NCBI GenBank assembly: GCA_905221605.1
Contig: CAJNDS010002085.1
Location: forward strand, 541,001 to 605,000
DNA length: 64,000 nucleotides
Origin: Symbiodinium natans
Lineage: Eukaryota > Sar > Dinophyceae > Suessiales > Symbiodiniaceae
Direction of reading: 5' to 3'
Numbering within the stretch: the first letter of the stretch is position 1; the number at the start of each line of letters is the position of its first letter. The position numbers were made by a program, and so were the translations under genes. Of the stretch, positions 32,364 to 42,252 are shown piece after piece. The notes beneath the pieces were generated by a model. It was not told where the DNA came from. It searched no databases and was given only the letters and a program-made list of their open reading frames with translations.

Positions 32364-33571
32364 CATGTGAGTAGATGGTTTTATCTTAGCATAATGTTCT
32401 ACTGTTATGTTGCGATTTGCTCTATGACCATCTTCTTCCATTGTCACATATACTTTTCGCAAACTGTCACATCTTTTCGGGGGTCTCGGGCTCCGGCTCG
32501 CACACTGGCATTTTCGCGCGAGGCTCTCGGTCGTATGTCCAGGTTCTATATCACAGATCACAGCGCAGCTGAAAGAATCCTAGGGGCTGAATACCCTAGC
32601 CCAAAAAAGGCTAACCTTTCTGCCTTTCTTGTAGTAGAAGTATATTTCTACGTTCCCAAAGAGATGGAGGGTTCATGACCCCGCCCCTAAGGACTCGCCC
32701 CTAACATGAGACCCGGCTTTTAAGTCCAGTGGAATCATGCCACAGCTCAGGAGACCCTTGTGACGAGCTGGCCTTCAAACTCTCAGCCAACCAAAGTTTG
32801 AGAACAGTACATAAATACCTCTTATCCCGGAGGCCATATCGACTGAAAATCGTTGCTCAGGAGTTTGGACCACATACTGGGCCGCCGACTGTCCCACTTG
32901 CAATAAGAAACTATATGGCCTAAAACTGTCCAAATCACGGCGCTGTGAGGCGGTCTCAGTCTCGGTGTGTTGTGCACTTGTCAGAAGTATGCCCCTGCAT
33001 TTGCCTGCTCGGCGGTTTGATTTGCGATGCAACGCTGTCGAGGCGGGTAAAAACCGACTGCTGCCGCTAGATTCCGTTAATCCATTTAACGTCAGGCCTG
33101 CAGGGTAAGGGAGACTCATTGGAGATTCTCTCCCCTCTTCGGTGCACAGGAGCTGCCACCACTTAATGGTAAGGGCAAATTCTGGCAGATGCATTTAAAA
33201 AGCCACAGTCGCGTGACCAGGCGGGATAGTGATGCTTTCGGTGGGCGACGTTCTTCTGGAAACAATGCCCCCGAAATGGGTGCCATGAATGCACCATGAA
33301 CTGATTGCACAGAAAAGCTCCAGAACTCACAACAAGCAACTCCTAGCGCGGCGCGCATTGGTAGCTCTGCAAGTCTCCGTTCGGAGATGCAAACGTGTCT
33401 ACTCGTCATGAGGCTTGTGAATGGAGTGCCTCTGTTTTTGGATGCTTCGCTCCACACAAGTATTCTTTGTCGGAAAGGGCCTTGATGCTTTACCAGTCGC
33501 GGACTGCATAAAGAAACTCGCTTGGCCTCTTGACTCCGCAAGAGAGACATGTGCCTCGACTGAATCTGGCA
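32364..33571. other. No gene seen, 3' side of the kinase
   Basis: Open frames on both strands, none with a domain. GC is lower than in the kinase. Probably intergenic. Confidence 0.4.
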
Positions 33572-35488
33572 TCACTCTTTCAGCCCCTGCGAGTTCTCTC
33601 CGCCACCTCCGGACGACTTGCTCCAGCCAAAGCGATTCTTCAGGAAAGAGAAAGTGCCACCACTCGAGGTCGGTCGTGGACCCGATGGAGGAGTAGGAAC
33701 CAGCTCGGCTTTATCTTTGGGCGATGTAGATGGCCCTTGCTCCTCGACGGTCGGCTTCTTTTCCGCAGTTGGGGAGGCCCCCTTGGACTCCTTGGAGGGC
33801 TTTCGGGGCGCCTGCGCGGAGGTCTCCGGTGCAGGCGGGGCCAGTGCATCCGACTTCTTCGGCACCACGTGGTCCGATGTGGTTCGCATGACCTTCTTCT
33901 CCAAGCCGGGCTTGCCACTGCTCTCCCTACTCTCCCTCTTCATCGACTCGAGGCCGGTCACGACCAAGCTGTCAAAATCGTCCACGGCCTGAAGAGTCAT
34001 CCGGGCAACGTTGCTTCTGGCGATTTCGGGCTTCTGGCTGGCCATGGTCCACAATGCCTTGAAGGACTTCCTTGCCGAGGGCCGTTTTGCCGGATCCTTC
34101 TGCAGCAACGCCTTCAGCAACTGGATGATGCTACCGGAAAACTCACCGAAAAGGGCTGGATCATACTTCACCTTGCATCGTGCCGTCAGCTCAAGCACCT
34201 TCTTCAGCGTTTTCCCCGGAAAGGGTAGCGTATTGCTCAACGCAAAAAAAAGCACGGCCCCAGCACCGAACACATCGACCTTCTCGTCATATGGGAGGTC
34301 TGTAACAACTTCCGGAGGAGCGTACCCCGGCGATCCCACTCTGCGCTGCATGGCCTCGTCATCCTTCAAGAATGCCGCGATGCCAACGTCGGATAGGACG
34401 GCCTTATTGTTGGCCAGCAAGATGTTCTCGGCTTTCACATCCCGGTGGACAACGCCTAAGCGGTGGAGATGGGTCAGGGCCGACAGCAGGCACAGCATGA
34501 GGGTAACTGCCGCCGTCTCTTTCATTGCGCCATTGGCTGCGAGGTAGTCGAACAAGTCACCCTCTGAGTACAAGGGCATGACGATGGTCCACCGAATCGA
34601 TGGACCCCTCTTGCCTTCGGCTGCACCCACCTCATGGAAGCAGAAGACACCGAACAAGGCAGATATGCAGGGGTGGCCCCGTGCCACTGCCAGAAACTCG
34701 ATTTCGCTCCTGATGTTGATCTCCTCGGTGACGCCACCAGATTTGTTCAGCTTCTTCACGGCGACCTGGGGCACGGCCGGGATGTCGACCTTGGCTGAAT
34801 CCTTCGGCGTTGGGAGGCGCATCCGCGACTGGCCGAGGTACACCGTGCCGCAGCCGCCAACACCGAGGGACTTCTCTGTCACCGCGTAGCACTCGTGCAG
34901 ATCCCAACGCAGAGCACCGCGGCCACCGAACTCGAACAAAAGCCTGAGGAAGTCACTGTGCTCCACAGGCGCAGTGTAGAGTAGCCAAACGTCCTTCAGC
35001 GGCATCATGTCGCCAGATTCTGTCGCCGGATGCTCATCCTCTACAGGCTTCTGTGGACACGGCCGTGGTGCGAGAACCAGCAAGTACCAGCTTCTCTCCG
35101 AGTCGGGAGATTTCGCAGTCAAATAAACTAAGTCGGCCATGAGTAGGGGCACGGACACCGTGATCTCCCCGGTAGCATTGGAACCCTGCAACCGGCCCTC
35201 GGAAAAGAAGAGAACCGGGCCTTCTTCAGAAGGTCCTGGGAAGCCGAACTCTGTTGTCTCAAGAGGGGGCTGCCGTGCAGTTGAGAGCGCGCTACCCGCT
35301 GCTGCTCGCTGCAACAAGTTGCCCAGGCACTCATGCCGACCCCTCAGCTTAAATGCTGCCTCTTCCGACTGAGGAAGCGTCCACGGCGCCGGCGCGGAGG
35401 AGGAGGTGGTACCACCCTCACTTTCACTGGTGTGCACTTGATGCAACCAAAGCCAGCGGAAGCCACTGGGCACGGCCACTTCGCTCAT
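33572..35488 (-). CDS. Serine/threonine-type protein kinase, intronless
   Basis: 638 codons. Residues 1-195 form an N-terminal region that may contain a PH-like module (about 105-190, GEITVSVPLLMADLVYLTAK ... LRLLFEFGG). The kinase domain covers about 200-485: glycine loop GVGGCG (209-214), catalytic VAVK lysine 245, alpha-C glutamate within SEIEF, HRDVKAEN (348-355) and a metal-binding aspartate in DVG (367-369) where DFG is usual. An APE-like YAPPE (389-393) and the closing KRPSAR complete it. All catalytic residues are present, so it should be active despite DVG. The C-terminal 150 residues are low-complexity, Pro/Ser/Lys-rich. No signal peptide, so probably cytosolic. The open frame has no introns, unlike the neighbours, which could point to a retrogene; no leader relic was found upstream. 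The first ATG is taken as start, but it is not confirmed. Confidence 0.9.
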   Translation of the reverse strand: MSEVAVPSGFRWLWLHQVHTSESEGGTTSSSAPAPWTLPQSEEAAFKLRGRHECLGNLLQRAAAGSALSTARQPPLETTEFGFPGPSEEGPVLFFSEGRLQGSNATGEITVSVPLLMADLVYLTAKSPDSERSWYLLVLAPRPCPQKPVEDEHPATESGDMMPLKDVWLLYTAPVEHSDFLRLLFEFGGRGALRWDLHECYAVTEKSLGVGGCGTVYLGQSRMRLPTPKDSAKVDIPAVPQVAVKKLNKSGGVTEEINIRSEIEFLAVARGHPCISALFGVFCFHEVGAAEGKRGPSIRWTIVMPLYSEGDLFDYLAANGAMKETAAVTLMLCLLSALTHLHRLGVVHRDVKAENILLANNKAVLSDVGIAAFLKDDEAMQRRVGSPGYAPPEVVTDLPYDEKVDVFGAGAVLFFALSNTLPFPGKTLKKVLELTARCKVKYDPALFGEFSGSIIQLLKALLQKDPAKRPSARKSFKALWTMASQKPEIARSNVARMTLQAVDDFDSLVVTGLESMKRESRESSGKPGLEKKVMRTTSDHVVPKKSDALAPPAPETSAQAPRKPSKESKGASPTAEKKPTVEEQGPSTSPKDKAELVPTPPSGPRPTSSGGTFSFLKNRFGWSKSSGGGGENSQGLKE

Positions 35489-35850
35489 GTCCCGAGGTCC
35501 CTCTCAGTTGTCCCTGGGCCTCCAAACGTCTCTCGCAGCCCCCCTGTTGGGCGCTGCTGAGACAATCTGGGGGCAGCGGGACTCCCGGGATACGTTTCAG
35601 AGCCAAGTGAGCTGCAGTTCAGGGTGGGGCTGCCTTCGCTTGACGGATAGGACGCACTGCACAAAAAGCTTCGCTCAGCAGTAGACCCCCGAACCACCAC
35701 CCAAACCCCACGAGAAGCAATGGCGCGAGGGCCTACCCCAATCACAGCCATGTTAGGGCACTTAGGGGGCTTATAAGTTTGCTCTAAGTGCAGGCAGAAT
35801 CTGGGCTACAAGTACCAGGAACCTCCAAAATAAACTTTGAGGCCCCCCCC
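35489..35850. other. 5' region of the kinase
   Basis: No leader relic and no clear exon. Open frames here run on both strands without support. Confidence 0.35.
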
Positions 35851-35855
35851 AGGAC

Positions 35856-35933
35856 CGTCTCGCGCGCCTGGAAGTAACCCGTCGAGGCGTCGATGTGCTT
35901 CGTGGTCGGATGGCCATCCTTGGGCTGGCTCTC
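35856..35933 (-). CDS. Candidate exon
   Basis: Minus frame reads PKDGHPTTKHIDASTGYFQA then RET and a GT donor (GTCCTGG). Coding texture is very good. It lies between the kinase and the exon at 36036-36086; probably the 3' part of another gene. Confidence 0.55.
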
Positions 35934-36035
35934 AATAGGCCTAGAAAATCCCCTTAAAGGGTATGTAGAGGGCCCTGATTCTTAGTAGGGAATGAGGGTA
36001 TTAAAAAGGGCCCGAATACCCTTATTCCCCTTGAC

Positions 36036-36094
36036 CCAAGCTGCGCCGTCGAAAAGGCTCAGCTCGGTGGAGGCAACGCGATGAACCTCCAGGG
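36036..36094 (-). CDS. Candidate exon ending at GTCAAG donor
   Basis: Minus frame reads VHRVASTELSLFDGAAW and ends TTGG|GTCAAG. The acceptor side overlaps TGGAGGTTCATCG, which resembles the terminus of the family A/B elements. A telomeric array starts about 15 bp further upstream. Confidence 0.5.
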
Positions 36095-36109
36095 CCACCC
36101 ATTTGTCAG

Positions 36110-36120
36110 GGGTTTAGGGT

Positions 36121-36159
<39 letters not shown>

Positions 36160-36320
36160 GGGTTTAGGGTTGAGGGTTGGGGGTTGAGGGTTGAGGGTTG
36201 AGGGTTTTAGGGTTTTAGGGTTTTAGGGTTTTAGGGTTTTAGGGTTTTAGGGTTTTAGGGTTTTAGGGTTTTAGGGTTTTAGGGTTTTAGGGTTTTAGGG
36301 TTTTAGGGTTTTAGGGTTTT
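36110..36320. repeat. Array in two homogeneous blocks: TTGAGGG then TTTTAGGG
   Basis: 36112-36207 is mainly GGGTTGA units (7 bp). 36204-36320 is about 14 near-perfect GGGTTTTA units (8 bp), the Chlamydomonas-type telomere sequence. The sharp switch indicates separate local amplifications. Confidence 0.95.
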
Positions 36321-36334
36321 GGAGCAATTATACG

Positions 36335-36405
36335 GTTCTTAAGGGAGGGGGGTTCAAGGGGGGGTATGTAACCCAAGGTTCCCTAATGCTCCTAGAGCAA
36401 CCCAA
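36335..36405. mobile_element. Family E element, left part
   Basis: GTTCTTAAGGGAGGGGGGTT ... AAGGTTCCCTAATGCTCCTA matches the first part of the copy at 51990-52108; the right terminus is lacking. Confidence 0.6.
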
Positions 36406-36449
36406 GTCGCCACCACTGATAAGAACAAGCGAAAAAAAAGAAAACACCT

Positions 36450-36684
36450 ACTTGGAGGTTCATGGTACTTGCAATAAGTGCCCTAATATGGTTGTAATTG
36501 GGTCATAAGTGCCGCAAAACCCTGGGCCCCAAACCCTAAACCCTAAACCCTAAACCCTAAACCCTAAACCCTAAACCCTAAACCCTAAACCCTGGGCCCT
36601 AAACCCTAAACCCTAAACCCTAAACCCTACTTGGGCGATAAGCACAGCTAGACTTGGGTTGTTCACTACCCGTGAACCTCCAAG
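36450..36684. mobile_element. Family A element containing a telomeric array
   Basis: Left part ACTTGGAGGTTCATGGTACT ... GGGTCATAAGTGCC, then CCCTAAA units (36519-36628), then a right part ending CCCGTGAACCTCCAAGTG. The array sits after the same family word (GGGTNATAAG) as in the copy at 36945-37112. Confidence 0.65.
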
Positions 36685-36718
36685 TGGGGTTCCCCTTGGT
36701 GTTGTTTTGGGGACTCTT

Positions 36719-36913
36719 CGGGTTTGGGGTTTAGGGTTTCGGGTTCGGGTTGCAGGTTTAGGGTTTAGGGTGAAGGTTTAGGGGTTTGGGGGTTTAGGGC
36801 TAGGGTTTAGGATTTGGGGCCAGGGTTTGGTGTTTGGGGGTTTAGAGCTTCGGGTTGAGGGTTTAGGGCCCGGATTTAGGGTTCGGGGTTTAGGGCTTAG
36901 GGTTTAGGGTTTA
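36719..36913. repeat. Degenerate TTTAGGG array
   Basis: Mixed TTTAGGG, TTTGGGG, TTTCGGG and longer units. Confidence 0.85.
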
Positions 36914-36944
36914 GAGGTCTTAAATCCTCAAACCCACCTAGACT

Positions 36945-37112
36945 TCATTTTAAGATGCCCTACACACTTATCACCCAATAATAACTGTACTTGTAACCCA
37001 TTTCTAAGCCCCTTAAGTGCCCTAATGTGATTATAATTGGGTTATAAGCACCCCAAACCCGAAACCCTAAACCCTAAACCCCAAACCCTATTAAGTACCA
37101 TGAATCTCCTCA
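36945..37112. mobile_element. Family A element with telomeric array, second case
   Basis: Interior words ACCCAATAATAACTGTACTT and GATTATAATTGGGTTATAAG, then CCCTAAA-type units (37049-37090), then TTAAGTACCATGAATCTCC. The left terminus is decayed. Confidence 0.6.
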
Positions 37113-37129
37113 ACCCGAAGCCCTGCTAC

Positions 37130-37194
37130 CTTGTAGGGGAAGAAGTGCTCGATCTTCTTTCTGTTGCAGCAAGCCCGGAACCATTGGCGGAAGC
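37130..37194 (-). CDS. 65-bp exon with clean splice sites next to an array
   Basis: Minus acceptor CTAAACCGCAG|G at 37195 opens FRQWFRACCNRKKIEHFFPY, then K, and ends TACAAG|GTAGCAG, a good GT donor. The acceptor is the direct end of the telomeric array (37200-37285). The plus strand is also open here (VGEEVLDLLSVAASPEPLAE), so strand is inferred from the splice sites. Function unknown. Confidence 0.5.
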
Positions 37195-37199
37195 CTGCG

Positions 37200-37285
37200 G
37201 TTTAGGCTTTAGGGTTTAGGGTTTAGGGTTTAGGGTTTAGGGTTTAGGGTTTAGGGTTTAGGGTTTAGGGTTTAGCGTTTAGGCT
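37200..37285. repeat. Telomeric array touching an exon acceptor
   Basis: About ten TTTAGGG units on plus. Read on minus they end ...CCTAAACCGCAG at the exon border. Confidence 0.93.
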
Positions 37286-37462
37286 TTTTTTTTTTAGGGC
37301 TTAGGGTTGAGGTGTTGCTTCGGAGCTCTTTCGCACTACAAGGTTTGGGCTTGATGCTTCCCGCTTGTGGCTTTCTGGCTTTCGGGCTTTCGGGCTTTGG
37401 GGCTTCAGGACTTTGGGATGCTGAGGTTTAAAGGCAGGCGCCCTGGTGCTTTGCACAAGTCT

Positions 37463-37630
37463 TTAAACCCTAAACCCTAAATCCTAAACCCTAAACCCTA
37501 AACCCGAAACCCACATGGAAAAACAGGGCTTCTCTGGCTTTGGCGGCTTTTGGGGCTTTAGGGGTTCTAGCGCGCGATCGCGAGCTTGGCGAAGAAAGGA
37601 AGCCTCCGCGCAGCACACTGTCAGTGTCGA
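37463..37630. other. Short array and GC-rich open island
   Basis: CCCTAAA units at 37465-37515. At 37545-37645 all three minus frames are open (one reads YLTSTLTVCCAEASFLRQAR), so a small exon is possible but its frame cannot be chosen. Confidence 0.4.
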
Positions 37631-37662
37631 GGTCAGGTACCCCTGAGCGGCTTCAGAGTGAC

Positions 37663-37790
37663 ACTTGGAGGTTCATGGCACTTAATCACCCATTTGTAAC
37701 TGTACATATAACCCACGTATAGGCCCCTTATAAGTGCCCTAATATGGTTCCAATTGGGTTATATTATATTAAGTACCATGAACCTCCAAG
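37663..37790. mobile_element. Family A inverted-repeat element, reference copy
   Basis: 128 bp: starts ACTTGGAGGTTCATGGCACT and ends AAGTACCATGAACCTCCAAG, near-perfect terminal inverted repeats of about 22 bp. No coding capacity; no target-site duplication recognised with certainty. Confidence 0.85.
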
Positions 37791-37887
37791 CACAGGCACA
37801 TGCGGCCGACGTTGCAGGAAGAAAGGTTCAAGGTTTGGGCTTTGGGGTCTTCGTGCTAGATGAGTTGACCAGATGTATTTGGCCATC

Positions 37888-38192
37888 TCCCAAAATAGGG
37901 GTACCCCGAATACACTCCAGCATACTCTAGTTTTTACAAGAGGAACCGAGTTCATGTAAACAACGACCATGCAAACACAGAATAAAGATGGTTAGCTTGC
38001 TGGGAATCTTGGAGTTTAGAGCCAAGAAGCGATGCAGCTACGAGACGGACCCTAAACCCCATTCCCCAAAGAACCCTTAAACTCGGGGGTTTACGAAGAT
38101 AAGGGCACCCCAAGATGGACCCCGCCAAATAGTAGGATTCCGATGAAATAGGGACCCCAACAAGGTACCCCGAATATCGGAAACCCCCCCAA
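37888..38192. mobile_element. Two family D elements (37888-37960 partial, 38085-38192)
   Basis: The second starts GGGGGTTTACGAAGATAAGG and ends CGAATATCGGAAACCCCCC. The first is an inverted, decayed copy. Confidence 0.65.
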
Positions 38193-38196
38193 ATCT

Positions 38197-38325
38197 CTCC
38201 GTTGGGGCAAGGCGCCGGTTCCCCAGAAGCGGAGCCGCACGGGGCGGCTGCTCCGCAAGACGAGGTGGTGTCCTTGTCGTCCGGGGAAGCTGACTGCTCT
38301 TGGAAGCTCGAAGATCAAGGGGGCG
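38197..38325 (+). pseudogene. Fragment resembling copia-type RNase H
   Basis: Plus frame reads GAAAPQDEVVSLSSGEADCS then WKLEDQGG. The pattern VVSLSSGEA resembles the conserved end of Ty1/copia RNase H domains (V-x-L-S-S-x-E-A-E). Only about 40 codons are open before a telomeric array interrupts, so it is a remnant if real. Confidence 0.4.
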
Positions 38326-38327
38326 GA

Positions 38328-38440
38328 GGGTTTAGGGTTTAGGGTTTAGGGTTTAGGGTTTAGGGTTTAGGGTTTAGGGTTTAGGGTTTAGGGTTTAGGG
38401 TTTAGGGTTTAGGGTTTAGGGTTTAGGGTTTAGGGTTTAG
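38328..38440. repeat. Perfect TTTAGGG array
   Basis: About 16 perfect units directly after the copia-like fragment. Confidence 0.97.
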
Positions 38441-38516
38441 GGTTTCGTCACACTCATTGCCTCAAGGTCTAAAGCTCACGGTGCTGCTGGGCTCTTTGGG
38501 CTCTATGAACCCCTGT

Positions 38517-38720
38517 GAGGTTTGTTGCCACCCGTCTAGCCACTCACTACGGGGTTGTTGCCGCTAGGATTTCGAGTTCAGGGCGGTTAACTAGCAAAAG
38601 AAGCACCAGAACTGAATCAGTGACCGCCGCATGCACTCCCAGCGGCCGCTGCAGAGTACGTGCACCTGAGAGGCCGTCTCTTGTTGCTCCCACGCGTCGG
38701 CCCGTACAGCAAAAGGCGGC
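38517..38720. repeat. Dispersed repeat with TTGCCACCCGTCTAGCCACT
   Basis: The longest copy of the motif found at 2953, 20972 and 44095. Here about 100 bp (to GAACTGAATCAGTGAC) may belong to it. Open on plus, but the sequence is a repeat and not called as a gene. Confidence 0.5.
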
Positions 38721-39190
38721 GTCATGAATCTTTCGCCTTCAAGGAACCTTCAGTATAACTGTGTACTCTATGGGTGGCCTTAGTAGCATGAGTGCCGAAA
38801 CAACCATCTTGCGGTCGGTATTTGTCGTACCTGAACCTCAACTCCCAATGCTCCATGCCATCATGCCCAGGCTGCTGTACTTCACACCCAGGCTTCACTT
38901 GCGCGACGCTGTTTCATGCCTGAACCCTGAAACCTCAACCCGAAACCCGAAACCCTCAACCCTAAACCCTGAAGCCCTAAACCCCAAACCCGAAACCCGA
39001 AACCCTAAAAAACCCTGAACCCCAAAGCTGCCTGGCTCCCCTCCACGCGGATGTCAGCCACCACACCGGGCAGACCGCAGACGAAGACGAGGCTCCACAC
39101 GGCCAGTCCTTAGTAGGGTTTATTTCGGGTTTAGGGTTTAGGGTTTCGGGTTTAGGGTTTCGGGTGTAGGGTTCAGGGCTTTTGGGCACA
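38721..39190. other. No gene seen; degenerate telomeric units
   Basis: CCCTAAA/CCCGAAA units at 38920-39012 and TTTAGGG units at 39125-39175. Confidence 0.5.
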
Positions 39191-39191
39191 T

Positions 39192-39333
39192 CTTGGAGGT
39201 TCATGGTACTTAATGACCCTATGGTAACGGTAGAAGTTCTACCCAATTATAACCATGTTAGGGCACTGCAGGGGCCTCTAACTAGGCTATACGTACAGTC
39301 ATATATTGTATTGTGAGTACCATGAACCTTCAG
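39192..39333. mobile_element. Family A inverted-repeat element (39.2 kb copy)
   Basis: CTTGGAGGTTCATGGTACTT ... TGAGTACCATGAACCTTCAG, 142 bp. Confidence 0.8.
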
Positions 39334-40080
39334 GGGTGCATTGGAGGGCTTGGTTTTGGGTTGACGGTTACAATAGCTACTCCAACTGAAACTAAAGTTG
39401 TTGCACGCTAGAATTGCGGAGGAGGGGATATGAACCCTTGGCAGCTTACAGCCAGAGTTCTACCCCCGTCCCCCTCCCCCTCCCCCACCCCCCGCCCCTG
39501 AGTAAAAAGTTGACATGCCCGGCGGCCCCAGCATGCGATCATCGATATGGCGAGCAGATTCGTCCAAATAGTGGGATTGCACAGGCGGCTGTCCTGCCCA
39601 AAGACCCCAAACTCGAAACCCTCAACCCGAAACCCTAGACCCCAATCCCTAGACCCCAAGATGATGGCTAGACCCCAAGATGATGGTCGTTTGGGTGGGG
39701 GGGGGGGGCTCGGAATAACTCAACTCTGGGGCTCCAAGAGCCCCTAGACTCCCCAACTCTGAGGCTCCAAGAGCCCCTAGACTCCAAAAGCAATCCCAAC
39801 CTTACGCGAAGAAAGTTGCAGACTTTGCCTCCATGTATTCATGAATATGTATATTTATATTTACATATACATACATATATGTATATATATATATACAAAC
39901 CATATTCATGTGATGATTCAAGTCGCTCATATGATTCTTCAGGTTGTTCATATGATTCTTCAGATTGTTCGTATTCATGAGCTGGGAAGGGAGCTTTTGC
40001 TGATGGGTTACAGTTGGGTTTGAGGCCACACGCCTGGATTGTCTATCTGAGTCTATCTCAGTTGCATTGGAAGGCATAGC
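39334..40080. other. No gene; small repeats
   Basis: Contains a degenerate tRNA-like stretch (39418-39462, discussed among the rejected items), duplicated AGACCCCAAGATGATGG units (39650-39688), duplicated CTCCAAGAGCCCCTAGACTC units (39732-39790), a TA microsatellite (39845-39895) and ATATGATTCTTCAGGTTGTT repeats (39929-39970). Confidence 0.45.
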
Positions 40081-40337
40081 AATTCAGTGTTTGTTAGGGT
40101 TGCGAGCTTGGTGGGGCCAAGGAAGCTGGCTTTTATGGTAGAGTAGGTTCAGGAACCCTGGGGTATAAAGCAGCCCCTTTTTTGAAGCTCGAGGGGCCTA
40201 GAACCACAGAAGTTGCCGCCCAGGCTCCCGTCGATCCCTTTTGCTGAATCACCCGAATCGACACCCTAGACTTGATTTGGTTTAGGGTTTAGGGTTCAGG
40301 GTGGACCTCAAGCGCGTGTGCCCGATGGACACCTAAC

Positions 40338-40402
40338 CGGATGCCTTGCTGGTCTGGTAGGCGAACATCCAGCCGGAGCAGGCCTTGCATCTGGCCTCAA
40401 AC
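40338..40402 (-). CDS. Candidate exon with CxxC
   Basis: Minus frame reads FEARCKACSGWMFAYQTSKA and ends TCCG|GTTAGG, a plausible donor. The CKAC pair could be part of a metal-binding or disulphide module. Confidence 0.55.
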
Positions 40403-40524
40403 TCTGGGCTTTTGGGGGGCCCTTTCGGGTTCTCTCGGCCCCCAGGTGATTTTTAGGGTCTAGGGTTTAGGGTCTGGGGTTAGGGCCTTTGAGGGTCTAG
40501 GGCGATTCGGGCGACCAGCGCAGG

Positions 40525-40716
40525 TTTACCGTGTCGGCAGGTCATCCTCGCTTGGATTCTTTGGATTCTTCGCACCGGTGCCCTGCCACTTTAGGCTCGG
40601 CGGGGCGTGTGATGGTGCAGCATCTGGTCTTGTTGTATCGAAGGGGCACAGATGCCTTGGCAATAGGTTGGTTGTGATCTTGAAGAGCTCGATGTCATTG
40701 CCACTTGTGCCTGGTC
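40525..40716 (-). CDS. Candidate exon after a telomeric acceptor
   Basis: Minus acceptor GATGTAG|GACC at 40717 follows two TTTAGGG units. The frame reads GTSGNDIELFKITTNLLPRH and remains open to about 40525 (SLKWQGTGAKNPKNPSEDDL). It lies upstream of the exon at 40338-40402, so both may belong to one gene. Confidence 0.5.
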
Positions 40717-42252
40717 CTACATCCTAAACCCTAAACCCTCAACTCTAAAGGAAGAGCTCCTTGATGCAGCTGGCATGATGAGCATGCAATATTGAGATGC
40801 CTCCCCGCGATAAAGTCGAAGCTGGTGGAGTTCGGCACTGCGACGGGAAGCAGAGACTGCGAAAGCCAAGTCGCGGCACGACCGGGTATCCCTGAGTACG
40901 ACCGGACACAACTGGGGAAGGCGTACTCGGGCGTGCTCGGGCGCACTTGGCCGCAGTCGGGAGTGCACCGGAGGCAGTCGCTGAACGGGGCGACGTCTTG
41001 ACGGGAGATTTGAGCCATTGCTTGTTAAAATCTGTGAGGCTTACTTACTGCACTCATGGGCTCATTGGACATCTTCTCTGAGCTGCTTGATCCTTCAACC
41101 CTCCGCGGTGCGAAGAGACCCTTTGGTTTCATCCTTCTGCGGCACCACGCACGTGCGCACGGCTACTCAGCCCCGCCGCCGTAAGGCAGATCCCTAGGGC
41201 AGGGTGATGAGGCTTGAAGTGCACTCGAGCTGAATTTCAGGCTATTCGGGCTCCAGGGCTTCGGTGGGTTTCATACTGTTGGGGGATCGGATTTGGAGTT
41301 TGGGGTTCGAGGTCTGGGGCTCATAAGGTTTGAAGGGTTTGCCACAATGAGGCTTCGAGTTTTTGCCATCCCTCCCACGAAGAGCCCTGAAGTATTGAAA
41401 ATTGAAGCCTCAAGGCCTGCAGGGTTGCTATTGCCGGCGCATCCCCTGAACTGCACCCAGCATGTACGCACACCAAGAGTTAGATTGAACCCTACACTCA
41501 CCAAAAACAACAGAACTTCAAGGCCTCTTCCGGTATATCTTCATGAGGAATTATGGGGACCTCATACCTCTCCCCCTCTAACTTGCATGGGCGACTGTGC
41601 AAACTGGCAACCCGAGTTCTTAAGCCACCGAAATGTCGGCTTAGCGGCTGAGCCGGGGAATTCCGAGTAGGTCCCATCCTCCAGAAGGGTGCCCGCTTTG
41701 TGGGTTTAGGGCTTAGGGTTTCGGGTTTAGGGTGGGGATTTTATGTTGCCTCCCGCACTGCAAGCCTCAAGGTTTTTTCTGCCACCCTAGAACTGTGGGA
41801 CGCCTCCAGGCCTCCAGGTGGGCAAGCTAAATCTTCCGCAGGGTTTTCATGCGCCGTTCAAAAGTCCTCGGAGCTACGGTTGCTGGCGCGGGCCTACCAA
41901 ACTGTGCTATCAGCACCCTGAAGCCCTCGGATCTCGGAACACGGGCCCGTCCTTGCAGGTTTGGCAGCCTCGGCGCGCGAAACGGGCTGGTCTTGTAAGC
42001 TCTACTGCCCTGTCAGGTCTTGCAAGCCTTAATAAGTCGCGCATCTATGGGGCTTCTGCCCTGGCCGTGGCATGTCGAGTGAGGCTCCTGATTGCCAAGC
42101 CCTTGCAGGCCAAACCCAAAGCCACAGCCTCCCAAACACAACGGGAAAACCCTTTTCGCAGCTGGTCTCAGCCCCCCTTATTGGCTTTCTGGGAGAGACT
42201 CTGCGGTCAACACGCCCCGTCGGCGCCTCCAACCAAAACCTCGCGAGCCTCC
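40717..42252. other. No supported gene, 3' side of agmatinase
   Basis: 40850-40985 has imperfect GAGTACGACCGGA repeats. Plus frames at 41293-41670 and 41818-42258 are open but show no domain and lie against the local direction. Confidence 0.4.

Noticed and set aside
33530-34228. 232-residue plus-strand frame
   Set aside because: Antisense shadow of the kinase, whose motifs are complete on minus.
39418-39462. tRNA-like sequence on minus (GGTAGAAC, TGGCTGTAAGCTGCCA, GGGTTCATATCCC)
   Set aside because: D-arm, anticodon-arm and T-arm words are in the right order, but there is no variable loop, the anticodon stem has only four pairs and no acceptor pairing is found. At best a decayed tRNA-derived repeat.
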